A DNA stretch of 64,000 nt from Dyadobacter psychrotolerans (lineage in GTDB: Bacteria > Bacteroidota > Bacteroidia > Cytophagales > Spirosomataceae), in assembly GCF_004349265.1 (NCBI RefSeq), contig NZ_SMFL01000005.1, forward strand, positions 248,301 through 312,300. Direction: 5' to 3'. Under the pieces are notes generated by a model that saw nothing but the letters and a program-made list of their open reading frames with translations, did not search any database and was not told the origin of the DNA. Position numbers and translations under genes: made by a program. This document shows, in pieces, positions 25,665-34,343 of the stretch; the stretch's first letter is position 1, and each line of letters opens with the position of its first letter.

Positions 25665-26864
25665 ATGTCAGTCAGTCTGCTTCAAAGTGAACCCACCTCA
25701 CGAATCAAATCGATTGATACGATCCGGGGAGCCATCATGATCATTATGGCACTGGACCATGTCCGCGAGTTTTTTCTGATTACCGCTTTCACGCAAAATC
25801 CGGTAGATCCGCAGACGACAACGCCAATTCTGTTTTTTACAAGATGGATAACACACTACTGCGCTCCTTCATTTATGCTGCTGTCCGGTATTTCGGCTTA
25901 TCTGGCCGGAAGCAAACGATCGGCTACAGAAACGAGCCTTTTTTTGATTAAGCGAGGTTTTTGGATTGTTTTGATAGAAGTTACCTTAATGACGTTTATA
26001 CTATCCTTCGATATTTCCTACAAATTTATTTTGCTGAATGTACTTTGGGCACTCGGATGCTGCATGATTGTGACAGGGATCTTTGTCAGATTTTTTTCAG
26101 CAAAAGCGGTGTTAGTTTTTGGGTTGGTGCTCATCCTGGGTCATAACGTTTTTGATTTTATCAAAGTGACGCCGAATTCAGTTTTGGATATTATACTCAA
26201 TATTTTCTTTACAGCGGCTGGTAAGTTTTATCCTGTGGGCGGACGAACGATTGCTGTTTTTTATGTAATTCTTCCCTGGGCCGGTGTTATGATGAGCGGA
26301 TACGGTTTGGGAAAGCTTTACGACAAAGATTTTGATGCCGGGAAAAGAAAAAAGATTTTGCTGCTTGCGGGCCTTTCAGCTACGCTTATTTTTATTGTTT
26401 TAAGATTTGCCAACGGTTATGGCGACCCGGCTTTGTGGACAACGCAAAAGGAAAGCTGGCGGACAGTGCTGTCCTTTTTTAATGTTTCAAAATATCCTCC
26501 ATCACTGCTTTTTACACTGATGACAGTGGGGCCAGTTTTGATTTTGCTATCTTTCACCGACAGCACCTCTAACCGTTTGACAAAATTCTTATCTGTTTAC
26601 GGTAAAGTGCCGTTCTTCTATTTTATCGTTCACTTTTCACTGATTCACGTGCTAAGTGCCATCACCGTCCTGCTGACAGGTTATACCTGGAAGCAGGCAA
26701 CAGATCCGGAGTTGTTTTTTAAGTTCCGGCCTTTCGATTTTGGTTTTGAACTAGGTTGGGTGTATTTAATTTGGATTGCAATCGTGTTGTCGCTTTATTT
26801 TCCCTGCAAGTGGTATGGCAAATACAAAACAGAGCACAAAGCATGGTGGCTGAGTTACCTGTAA
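25665..26864 (+). CDS. DUF1624/YeiB-like membrane acyltransferase
   Basis: This 399-residue multi-helix membrane protein starts with the DUF1624 / heparan-alpha-glucosaminide N-acetyltransferase pattern. RIKSIDTIRGAIMIIMALDH (residues about 13-32) is followed by the first helix, then repeated helices of 18-22 residues across the whole protein. H31 in ALDHVREFF corresponds to a conserved histidine in this group. Eukaryotic relatives transfer acetyl groups across the lysosomal membrane; bacterial roles are mostly unknown, with acetylation of an envelope sugar the usual guess. It stands alone between the terminator at 25556 and the esterase-propeller gene. The promoter is not evident. Confidence 0.82.
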   Translation: MSVSLLQSEPTSRIKSIDTIRGAIMIIMALDHVREFFLITAFTQNPVDPQTTTPILFFTRWITHYCAPSFMLLSGISAYLAGSKRSATETSLFLIKRGFWIVLIEVTLMTFILSFDISYKFILLNVLWALGCCMIVTGIFVRFFSAKAVLVFGLVLILGHNVFDFIKVTPNSVLDIILNIFFTAAGKFYPVGGRTIAVFYVILPWAGVMMSGYGLGKLYDKDFDAGKRKKILLLAGLSATLIFIVLRFANGYGDPALWTTQKESWRTVLSFFNVSKYPPSLLFTLMTVGPVLILLSFTDSTSNRLTKFLSVYGKVPFFYFIVHFSLIHVLSAITVLLTGYTWKQATDPELFFKFRPFDFGFELGWVYLIWIAIVLSLYFPCKWYGKYKTEHKAWWLSYL

Positions 26865-27048
26865 TTTTTCAAATTACACAAAGTGCCACAAGGATTAGTA
26901 AGAGCACCACATAGAATGAATAACTTTCTGACTTACTAAATCTGTTGCTTACCTATTTTTCCTCGGTTTTACATAGAGTATAACAGGTGTCTTTCAGTAG
27001 ATCTTGTTGGATTCAGATTTATAATGATGAATTCAACAAATCACATCG

Positions 27049-28794
27049 ATGAAGAAAATTTTACTTTTCATTCTTTTTCTTTCCGGTCAAAACATCCTGG
27101 CGCAAAGTGTCGAAGAAAACTATCCGACGGATCCTGCCTCGGAACAGCAAGCCGGAATTCCGAAAGGAGAAGTGTTAAAATTTACTTTTGAGAACTCTAA
27201 AATTTTCCCAGGTACCTGGAGAGAATACTGGGTGTATGTGCCTGCTCAATACAAAGCCGATAAGCCGGCCTGCGTTTATGTCAATCAGGATGGGATTCAG
27301 TGGAAAGCACCGACTGTATTTGATAATCTGATTCACAAGGGTGAAATGCCGGTGACCATCGGTGTATTTGTAATGCACGGAAAAGTTAGAGCCATCGATC
27401 CGGATGCAGCGCTCGACCGTTTCAACCGCAGTTTTGAATTTGACGGGTTGGGTGAAAATTACGCGCATTTTATACTGGACGAAATTTTACCGGAAGTAGA
27501 AAAACAAAAAACCAGCGACGGAAGAGCGATTAAACTTTCCAAAAATGGAAATGACAGGGCAATTGGCGGATCCAGCAGCGGAGCAGTTTGTGCTTTTACG
27601 GCAGCCTGGGAACGACCTGATGCTTTTAGCCGGGTCTTTAGTGCAATCGGAACGTATGTTGGTCTGCGTGGTGCGGACAGGTATCCGACTTTGATAAGAA
27701 AATATGAACCTAAACCGCTCAGGATTTACCTTCAGGATGGAAGTAACGACCTGAATATTTATGCGGGTGACTGGTGGATGGCAAACCAGACGATGCTTCG
27801 TGCGCTCAACTTTGCAGGTTATGAAGTAAATCATAAGTGGGGAGCTGGTGGGCATAACGGAAAACAAGGAACGGCAATATTTCCCGAAGCCATGCGCTAT
27901 TTATGGAAGGACTGGCCGGCAGAAGTCAAACTGGGGGTTTCTCAGAATCAGGTTTTGTCAGCCGTATTGGTAGAAGGTCAGGGTTGGGATGAAGTTGGAG
28001 CGGGCTTAAAATTCACTGATGGGTTGACCTCAAATAATTCTGGAGAGGTATTTTTTCAGGGTGTTTTGGGTAAAAGTTATAAATCGATACCTGACGGAAA
28101 GTTAGAAACGGTTGAAATACAAACGAAAAATACAAGTGCCATTAAATTTGATAAAAAGGGGAACCGGTATGAAGCAAATAAAAAAACCAGATCGATTATT
28201 AAGTACAACAGTGGAAAAAAGCAAAGTATTGCAACCAATATAGTTGCCGATGATCTGACGATTGCTTTTAATGGAAATATGTATGTATCTGTTTCTGAGG
28301 GAAAAGAAAACAGTTCAACCATTTATCTGATTCGGCAGGATGGAGAAAAAATGCTGGCAGACAAGGGCCTGCGATTAGCAAAAGGACTTGCACTTTCACC
28401 GGATCAGTCGTTGTTATATGTTACCGAATCAACTTCTCACTGGGTTTGGGTTTATCAGATTCTGGCAGATGGCACCTTAGCGTACAAACAAAAATATGGT
28501 TATCTGCATGTGCCGGATACGGAAGAAAATGCCGGAGCAAGGGCCATAACCTGTGACCGCGAAGGGCGGATTTATGTTGCAACAAATTCTGGAGTTCAGG
28601 TTATGGACCAGACAGGAAGGGTAAATGCTATATTGCCAACTCCCAACGGTTACGTATCGAATCTGGTTTTTGGTGGTAAAGAATTTGATTATTTGTTTGT
28701 CACTGCAAATGGCAAAGTTTACAGGAGAAAGCTGAACACACATGGTGCCAATAATTGGGATAAACCCAATAAACCTGCTGCGCCTAAATTATAG
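27049..28794 (+). CDS. Exported esterase fused to an SMP-30/gluconolactonase-like propeller
   Basis: This 581-residue protein has a signal peptide (residues 1-19, KKILLFILFLSGQNILAQ). Its first part (about 45-290) is an enterochelin-esterase-type alpha/beta hydrolase: WREYWVYVPAQY, the nucleophile S176 in GGSSSGAV, an acid likely in QDGSNDLNIYAGDWW, and H269 in GAGGHNGKQG. The second part (about 325-570) is an SMP-30/gluconolactonase-like beta-propeller with blade phrases such as LALSPDQSLLYVTESTSHWV, CDREGRIYVATNSGVQV and FVTANGKVYRRKL. The combination suggests a carbohydrate-ester or lactone hydrolase acting outside the cytoplasm. I do not know a characterised fusion of this order. It stands as a single gene with no partner. 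Confidence 0.85.
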   Translation: MKKILLFILFLSGQNILAQSVEENYPTDPASEQQAGIPKGEVLKFTFENSKIFPGTWREYWVYVPAQYKADKPACVYVNQDGIQWKAPTVFDNLIHKGEMPVTIGVFVMHGKVRAIDPDAALDRFNRSFEFDGLGENYAHFILDEILPEVEKQKTSDGRAIKLSKNGNDRAIGGSSSGAVCAFTAAWERPDAFSRVFSAIGTYVGLRGADRYPTLIRKYEPKPLRIYLQDGSNDLNIYAGDWWMANQTMLRALNFAGYEVNHKWGAGGHNGKQGTAIFPEAMRYLWKDWPAEVKLGVSQNQVLSAVLVEGQGWDEVGAGLKFTDGLTSNNSGEVFFQGVLGKSYKSIPDGKLETVEIQTKNTSAIKFDKKGNRYEANKKTRSIIKYNSGKKQSIATNIVADDLTIAFNGNMYVSVSEGKENSSTIYLIRQDGEKMLADKGLRLAKGLALSPDQSLLYVTESTSHWVWVYQILADGTLAYKQKYGYLHVPDTEENAGARAITCDREGRIYVATNSGVQVMDQTGRVNAILPTPNGYVSNLVFGGKEFDYLFVTANGKVYRRKLNTHGANNWDKPNKPAAPKL

Positions 28795-28815
28795 AAATTG
28801 CGGCTTGCTTGTTAT

Positions 28816-29289
28816 TTAACCAGGAAACGGACCGCCCGGAACTCCCCATCCCCATTTTGGCATCGGTTCGGTAGGATTCATAAGTAGCTGGTCAGTATTG
28901 GAGTTGAGTACGGCAATCCGGGTTCCCCATTCGATATATGCGACAAAGGCGGAACGAAACTCAGGATCGTCAGGAAGGTTTATCTCGTCAGCGGTTTGCA
29001 GAAGAAGAGTAACCCAGCGTTTGCGATGTTGTTCTGTCAAATGTTTGAACAAATGTTTTTGTATCATTTTAAAATGACTACCCTCTTCAGTGCTATACAA
29101 CTCAGGTCCGCCGAATACCTCTGCTATAAAATGAGCGACGTGGAGCCGATGTTCACCTGACATTTGTTTGAATACAGGTTCGAGCAACTCATCTTTAAGC
29201 ACCTTATCATAAAAAACATTCGTTAGTTCTTCGAATGCAGGCATACCGCCCGCCCATTCGTACAAAGTTGGTATCGAATTTTCTGGCAT
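28816..29289 (-). CDS. Group II truncated hemoglobin
   Basis: This 157-residue globin shows the group II truncated hemoglobin pattern: LYEWAGGMPAFEELTNVFY (9-27), HFIAEVFGGPELYS (53-66), the proximal histidine most likely H79 in FKMIQKHLFKHL, and the C-terminal blocks RWVTLLLQTADE, FVAYIEWGTRIAV and MPKWGWGVPGG. Group II members bind heme and handle O2, NO or peroxide chemistry; the cellular role here is unknown. It is convergent with the esterase-propeller gene, with only 21 bp between the stops. There is no signal peptide. No flavodiiron protein or other NO-response gene is adjacent. Confidence 0.92.
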   Translation of the reverse strand: MPENSIPTLYEWAGGMPAFEELTNVFYDKVLKDELLEPVFKQMSGEHRLHVAHFIAEVFGGPELYSTEEGSHFKMIQKHLFKHLTEQHRKRWVTLLLQTADEINLPDDPEFRSAFVAYIEWGTRIAVLNSNTDQLLMNPTEPMPKWGWGVPGGPFPG

Positions 29290-29489
29290 GTTCCGGATAG
29301 TTTAGATGTAAAATCAAGCTCCAATATTTATGCTTCAAGCACTAAATTACAATGTTAATTTATTGATTTTTTTGAGATTTTAGGGTAAGAGGGAAAAGGA
29401 TCCTGTAATTGTGAGAAGTTCAACATGGCTGGCGTGATTTTTTAAATAAAAGTTCGGCTATACGTAAAGCACATCTAACTTCGTAAACT

Positions 29490-30626
29490 TTGAATTTCAA
29501 ATATCTTTGCTTCCTTCTGCTGGCAATTATTCCGGACGAAGCTGTTTTTGGTCAGGAAAAAAATGGCTGGGTTAAGCGTTTTATTCAAAAGTCTGTGTCT
29601 GATACCACATCCCCCGGAAAACCCAGTTTTCGGATATATCCAACACTGGCTTATTCGCCGGAAACAAGTTTTGAATTCGGGTTTTCATCGCTTTTTCTGT
29701 TTCAGTCAAAAAATGACACGCTCAACAGGTTAAGTGAGATTCAGGCCTTTACTTTTATTACACTTGAAGCGCAATACGGAATCTGGCTGGATAACGCAAT
29801 TTACGGAGATAAGGATAATTGGTTTGTTTTGGGGAGGACTCGCTTTCAGCGGTTTCCTTTGCTTTACTACGGTATCGGTCCCGAAACTCCGGGTACGGAA
29901 CCAGCTTTGATCGATGCCAATTATTTACTTTTAAGACAGCGGGTTTTGCGAAAAGTTGTTCGTAACTTTTTCATCGGTCCCGAAATAGACTATCAGCAGC
30001 TTTACAACACTAAATTCAATCAGCCGGAAGATCATGATGTTTATGAGCTTCCATTAGGTAGCAACGGTGGTAAAAACCTGGGGCTTGGCGCTGCCGTGGT
30101 ATACGATAACCGCCATAATGTTTTAAACGTACGGAAAGGATTATTCAGTGAGTTTTCTTTTTTGACTTACCGAAAAGCGCTGGCCAGTGATCATGATTTT
30201 TATGGTTTTAATCTTGATGTACGATCCTCACATCCAACCAATACACGTAACGTGTTGGCCTGGCAGGTATATGGTAACTTCTTCTCCGGCGATGTTCCGT
30301 TTAATCAATTAGCTTTGATGGGCGGAGAGATGATAATGCGCGGGTTTTATTCAGGCAGGTACCGTGATAAAAATATGATAGCAGCCCAGGCAGAACATCG
30401 CTGGCTTCCTTTTAAATTCAGTAAAAGATTCGGAGGAACAGTGTTTGCCTCAGCCGCAGTGGTTGCTCCAAAAGTGAATGAATTTAGCTGGAAACATATC
30501 CGGCCGTCAGGTGGGGTAGGTTTGAGATATTTGCTGTTTCCTAAAAAGGACATTTTTCTCAGACTTGACGTTGGGTTTACCAAAGAAGGCCCCGGAATTT
30601 ACCTGTTTACAGGAGAGGCATTTTAA
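29490..30626 (+). CDS. Omp85/BamA-like outer-membrane barrel protein without POTRA domains
   Basis: This 378-residue protein begins with a TTG at 29490 and a signal peptide (residues 1-21, YLCFLLLAIIPDEAVFGQ). The remainder is a surface-antigen-type 16-stranded barrel of the BamA/TamA superfamily: alternating strands such as FRIYPTLAYSPETSFEFGF, LGLGAAVVYDNRHN, the L6-like loop MGGEMIMRGFYSGRYRD (the RGF equivalent) and a C-terminal phenylalanine (YLFTGEAF). There is no room for POTRA domains, so this is not the essential BamA. Single-barrel relatives are common in Bacteroidota and their cargo is unknown. No operon partner is seen. Confidence 0.85.
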   Translation: MNFKYLCFLLLAIIPDEAVFGQEKNGWVKRFIQKSVSDTTSPGKPSFRIYPTLAYSPETSFEFGFSSLFLFQSKNDTLNRLSEIQAFTFITLEAQYGIWLDNAIYGDKDNWFVLGRTRFQRFPLLYYGIGPETPGTEPALIDANYLLLRQRVLRKVVRNFFIGPEIDYQQLYNTKFNQPEDHDVYELPLGSNGGKNLGLGAAVVYDNRHNVLNVRKGLFSEFSFLTYRKALASDHDFYGFNLDVRSSHPTNTRNVLAWQVYGNFFSGDVPFNQLALMGGEMIMRGFYSGRYRDKNMIAAQAEHRWLPFKFSKRFGGTVFASAAVVAPKVNEFSWKHIRPSGGVGLRYLLFPKKDIFLRLDVGFTKEGPGIYLFTGEAF

Positions 30627-30670
30627 GTTGCAAAAAAAACAAAGTTGTTAGTTACCAAGATTGTACAAAA

Positions 30671-30717
30671 AATCCCAATGGGATTTAATATGAATAGCCC
30701 CGGTTACAATCCGGGGA
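30671..30717. repeat. Pair of adjacent small palindromes, REP-like
   Basis: AATCCC/GGGATT with a three-base loop (30671-30685) and CCCCGG/CCGGGG with a seven-base loop (30699-30717) are separated by 13 bp, 44 bp after the stop of the barrel gene. The G+C-rich second palindrome stands out from the AT-rich background. It may terminate transcription, or be one copy of a dispersed intergenic repeat. Confidence 0.5.
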
Positions 30718-30772
30718 AACGGATATGGGAAATACCTCACAACTACAAAGTGGTTTAATGAATCTCAGAAAT

Positions 30773-31921
30773 TTATTTTCTATAAGTAACCGCCACGATC
30801 AGCAAAAGCACACCGACAAAGCCCAGTGCAACCGGCAGTGAAGTCATTTCAGCAATAAATCCAATCATGGCAGGACCAGCCAGCTGACCACTGTATCCCA
30901 AGGTAGTGACTGCGGCCAGTGACACAGAGGTTGCCACATTGGGAACATTTCCGGCTGCTGTGAAAAATACCGGTACTACGTTAGCCGCTCCTAATCCGAC
31001 TAGTATAAAACCGATCAGAGCCGCACCCGGCCATGGAATTGAAACCGCAATGAAGTAACCTGCCGACGAAAGCAGGGCTCCATAGAGTACCACTTTGTAA
31101 GAACCGATTTTGTTAACGATGTTATCCCCGGTAAGTCGCATAACTGCCATTGCGATCGAAAATGCTGCGTACCCCAGGCCGGCCATGGATGGTTCATATC
31201 CCCGGTTAAATTGAAGGAACACTGCACTCCAGTCCAGTAAAGCCCCTTCTGCAAGGAAAAACACAAAACACATCAATCCCAAAATCAGAACCGGTCCGCG
31301 TGGCAGTGCAAAAGAAAACGATTCGACAGAATTTTCCTGGCAATGTGGAAACAAATATCTGTACTGGCTGGCTGCAATAAACAACAGAAGGCCTGAAATG
31401 CTTACAGCGGCGATTGTAGGAGACAAACCGAATTTAATCAGAAATCCCAAACCTATGGATCCCAAAAGACCGCCCAGACTAAACATACCGTGAAAGGATG
31501 ACATAATGTGTTTGCCATATCTTTCCTGCACCAGAACCGCATGCGCGTTCATGGCTACATCGATAGAACCGATGGCAGCTCCAAATATAAAAAGTGCTAT
31601 GGATAACTGAATAGCAGAAGAGGCCAGCAAAAGATTTGGAAGAATGAGTGCAATGACCGTAGCGGCTGCAAGTGTTACTTTCCTGCTTCCGTATTTATTG
31701 ATAAGAAAACCCGAAAACGGCATCATCAATATAGCACCAAGTCCCAGCGAAAGCAGTACTAACCCCAGTGCTGCTTCATCCAGATTCAAATTGGTTTTGG
31801 CAAAAGGGACCATGGGTGCCCAGCTGGAAAGTCCTATCCCGCAGACCAGAAAGATAAGCATACTTGCGCGCCTGGCGGCAATGACATTTGAATCCGGAGT
31901 TGCAGACTGGGTATTTTCCAT
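30773..31921 (-). CDS. MFS transporter, YbjJ-like
   Basis: This 382-residue MFS protein has twelve predicted helices and starts at ATG 31921 (MENTQSATPDSN). A longer frame to 31981 adds a hydrophobic tail that crosses the operator-like palindrome and is not part of the family. The YbjJ pattern is clear: RRASMLIFLVCGIGLSSWAP, NLDEAALGLVLLSLGLGAI, GAAIGSIDVAMNAHAVLVQE and MSSFHGMFSLGGLLGSIG. The substrate is unknown; relatives are linked with sugar or drug efflux. It stands alone between the GMC oxidoreductase gene (upstream, same strand, separated by a terminator) and a small repeat. Confidence 0.85.
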   Translation of the reverse strand: MENTQSATPDSNVIAARRASMLIFLVCGIGLSSWAPMVPFAKTNLNLDEAALGLVLLSLGLGAILMMPFSGFLINKYGSRKVTLAAATVIALILPNLLLASSAIQLSIALFIFGAAIGSIDVAMNAHAVLVQERYGKHIMSSFHGMFSLGGLLGSIGLGFLIKFGLSPTIAAVSISGLLLFIAASQYRYLFPHCQENSVESFSFALPRGPVLILGLMCFVFFLAEGALLDWSAVFLQFNRGYEPSMAGLGYAAFSIAMAVMRLTGDNIVNKIGSYKVVLYGALLSSAGYFIAVSIPWPGAALIGFILVGLGAANVVPVFFTAAGNVPNVATSVSLAAVTTLGYSGQLAGPAMIGFIAEMTSLPVALGFVGVLLLIVAVTYRK

Positions 31922-31931
31922 TGATTTTTTT

Positions 31932-31941
31932 GAAACGTTTC
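31932..31941. promoter_or_regulatory. LacI-like palindrome just upstream of the MFS gene
   Basis: GAAACGTTTC is a perfect palindrome with a central CG, 10 bp before the ATG of the MFS gene. It shares the AAACGTTT core with the operators at 2000 and 12748 but has different ends, so a different LacI-type protein would bind it, if any does. Confidence 0.35.
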
Positions 31942-31993
31942 GTGCAAAGATGACAATACAAAGCCAAAGAATGAAAATCAAAACAACAAAAAA

Positions 31994-32015
31994 CCGGCAA
32001 CATCACTGTTGCCGG
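31994..32015 (-). terminator. Intrinsic terminator after the GMC oxidoreductase gene
   Basis: Stem CCGGCAAC/GTTGCCGG with a six-base loop is followed on the minus strand by a T-run. It lies 41 bp past the stop of the oxidoreductase and separates it from the MFS gene. Confidence 0.85.
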
Positions 32016-32056
32016 CCGAAATTCCTTCCTCCTTTTCTCACTCCTCCTTTCTCCTT

Positions 32057-33772
32057 CTATAAATTTTTCTTCTTAGATTCTTTTACAGCAAAATCAACAG
32101 CACGTGCAGTCAGAGCCATATAAGTCAGCGAAGGGTTAACACAGGACGCCGATGTCATCGAAGCGCCGTCGGTAACAAAAACGTTCTTCACAGCATGCAG
32201 CTGATTGTTGCCGTTGAGTACCGAAGTTTTCGGATCGCGGCCCATGCGTGCAGTTCCCATTTCATGAATAGCCATGCCCAGATACGATCCGTTGTCGTAC
32301 GTTTTAACGTTTTTGACTCCGGATTTTTCAAGCATTTCGGCAGCGTCATTCATCATGTCTTTACGCATCTTCTTTTCGTTTTCATGCAAATCAGCATCAA
32401 AAACGACCGTTGGCATTCCCCATTTATCTTTTTTCTCTTTGTTGAGGAACATGCGGTTGTCGTGGTAAGGCAATGTTTCTCCGAAACCGCCGAAGCCCAT
32501 TGTCCAGTTACCCGGAGTGGTCAGTTCTTCTTTGAAATCAGCTCCGAAAGCGAGTTCGGCGATATTTCTTTGCCATCCCTGACGGCCGCCGCCACCCTGG
32601 TACCCAAATCCACGCAGATAATCACGTTTGTCAGATCCGAAGTTTTGGTAGCGGGGAACATAAATTCCGTTAGCTCGACGTCCGAAATAATACTTATCCA
32701 AATCTCCTTCCCAGGTTCCGCTTGCTCCTGTACGGAAGTGGTGATCCATCAGGTTGTGTCCCAGCTCTCCTGAATCGTTGCCCAGACCATTCGGGAAACG
32801 TTGTGAAGTTGAGTTCATCAGCACAAGGGTTGAACCAATCGTACTTGCGCAGACAAAAATGATCCTGGCATTGTACTCTCTTTCCTGCAATGTTACTGAA
32901 TCCGTCACGCGTACACCGGTTGCTTTTTTTGTTTTGTCATCATAAATGATTTCACGAACAACCGAATCAGGACGCAGTGTAAGCAGGCCGGTTTTTACAG
33001 CCGGCGGAAGCGTACTGGATTGAGTACTGAAATAGGCACCATAAGGACAGCCCAATGAGCATTTGTTACGATACTGACAAGGAGAGCGGCCCCCTTCAAG
33101 TTGTATTTTGGTGGGCTGAGAAAGGTTTGCAACTCTGCCAATTGTCATCGTACGGCCCGGAAATTGTTTTTCAAGTCTCTTACGAACCTCTTTTTCAACA
33201 AAATACATTTCCATCGGCGGGATAAAATCGCTGTCGGGCAACTGTGGCAGTCCAAGTTTTTCTCCCGAAATACCTACGTGTTTTTCAACATAAGAATACC
33301 AGGGTGCAATATCTTTATAGCGAATCGGCCAGTCCACTGCAACACCATCTTTCAGGTTTGCTTCAAAATCCAGGTCGCTCCATCTGTAAGACTGGCGGCC
33401 CCACATGATCGATTTTCCTCCTACGATATTCGGACGGAACCAGTCGAATCTTCTTTTTTCCTCATAAGGTGCATCCGAATCGTTCATCCAGTATTTTTCC
33501 GTCATTTCATTGTACGGATAATCGCGGGAAAGAAAAGGATGTGTTTCTTTTTGTTTGATTGTCAAGCGTCCGTTATACTCAGATTCCCAGGGAGCCTTAA
33601 GAGCATTTTCGTAACCTGTAACGTGTTCGAGGTTTTTTCCTTTTTCAAGCATCAAAACCTTAAGACCTTTTGCGGTCAGTTCCTTTGCAGCCCATCCACC
33701 GGATACACCCGATCCGATAATGATGGCGTCATAGGTCATGTCCTTAACTGCGTCAATATTTAAATTCGCCAT
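32057..33772 (-). CDS. GMC-family FAD oxidoreductase (glycoside/gluconate dehydrogenase type)
   Basis: This 571-residue protein has an N-terminal FAD dinucleotide-binding motif (IIIGSGVSGGWAAKEL, residues about 17-32), a GMC segment IVGGKSIMWGRQSYRWSDLD and a cysteine-bearing stretch (SPCQYRNKCSLGCPYGA). The C-terminal active-site region includes HEMGTARMGRD and VNPSLTYMALTARAV. This is the long form of GMC protein that works with a small gluconate 2-dehydrogenase subunit 3, encoded 40 bp upstream in the same operon. Such pairs oxidise sugars or glycosides, often at C3, and pass electrons to a membrane cytochrome. There is no signal peptide here; export on the partner's Tat-like signal is plausible. 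No cytochrome c subunit is adjacent. Confidence 0.9.
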   Translation of the reverse strand: MANLNIDAVKDMTYDAIIIGSGVSGGWAAKELTAKGLKVLMLEKGKNLEHVTGYENALKAPWESEYNGRLTIKQKETHPFLSRDYPYNEMTEKYWMNDSDAPYEEKRRFDWFRPNIVGGKSIMWGRQSYRWSDLDFEANLKDGVAVDWPIRYKDIAPWYSYVEKHVGISGEKLGLPQLPDSDFIPPMEMYFVEKEVRKRLEKQFPGRTMTIGRVANLSQPTKIQLEGGRSPCQYRNKCSLGCPYGAYFSTQSSTLPPAVKTGLLTLRPDSVVREIIYDDKTKKATGVRVTDSVTLQEREYNARIIFVCASTIGSTLVLMNSTSQRFPNGLGNDSGELGHNLMDHHFRTGASGTWEGDLDKYYFGRRANGIYVPRYQNFGSDKRDYLRGFGYQGGGGRQGWQRNIAELAFGADFKEELTTPGNWTMGFGGFGETLPYHDNRMFLNKEKKDKWGMPTVVFDADLHENEKKMRKDMMNDAAEMLEKSGVKNVKTYDNGSYLGMAIHEMGTARMGRDPKTSVLNGNNQLHAVKNVFVTDGASMTSASCVNPSLTYMALTARAVDFAVKESKKKNL

Positions 33773-33812
33773 TTTTATAAGTATTGTTCATGATGGATTT
33801 AGTGCAACAGGC

Positions 33813-34343
33813 TTATAGAGCCCAGCTTTTTTGTCCTTTCGGCATTGGCCAGGAGCCATCGAAACGGCCGGGAATAGGCAGGTAATCCAATGCCTGTGTA
33901 GCCCCGATCTCAGATGTGAAGTATCCAGTGACGGTCAGTCCCTTCATTTGCACGAAGAAAGGTTTGTCGGATTTGGTTGATCTGGTAACCATATCTTTTT
34001 TCTGTGCTGCATCCAAAGCGGCAAACCCTTTTTGATAGACTTCCTTGCTGTCGTTGTTAAGCTTTTCGAGCCCGCCGTAAAACTTTTGCTGGTCCTCCAT
34101 CGGGTAGCAATCACGCATAACCCTGACAATAAACTTTTCTGCTCCGGCAGCTTTTGCACCTGGCGTCGTGGTGGTTGGGATAATAACATCAGCTACTTCG
34201 GCAAGCAATGCTTCCTGTTCTGCGGAAACAGTAACAGACGGACCAAAATTTAGTTTTTCGCCCATTATTCCTGCCATGAGTGGTGCTGAAATCATACCGC
34301 CCATCATGAGGGTTATTTTTTCAATTGCTTCTCTACGGTTCAT
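33813..34343 (-). CDS. Gluconate 2-dehydrogenase subunit 3 family protein
   Basis: This 176-residue protein starts at ATG 34343, with a twin-arginine-like leader (MNRREAIEKITLMMGGMISA). The mature part has the family phrases SAEQEALLAEVADVIIPTTT, GAKAAGAEKFIVRVMRDCYP and the C-terminal PIPGRFDGSWPMPKGQKSW. Subunit 3 is the small partner that carries a GMC dehydrogenase through the Tat system and stabilises it. It is 40 bp upstream of the GMC gene on the same strand, so the two form one operon. The longer frame to 34382 adds 13 residues ahead of the leader and is unlikely. Together they probably make a membrane-associated sugar or 3-keto-glycoside dehydrogenase. Confidence 0.88.
   Translation of the reverse strand: MNRREAIEKITLMMGGMISAPLMAGIMGEKLNFGPSVTVSAEQEALLAEVADVIIPTTTTPGAKAAGAEKFIVRVMRDCYPMEDQQKFYGGLEKLNNDSKEVYQKGFAALDAAQKKDMVTRSTKSDKPFFVQMKGLTVTGYFTSEIGATQALDYLPIPGRFDGSWPMPKGQKSWAL

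Noticed and set aside
32195-33763. Long plus-strand frames opposite the GMC oxidoreductase
   Set aside because: They are antisense shadows of a conserved coding sequence with no start context or family pattern.
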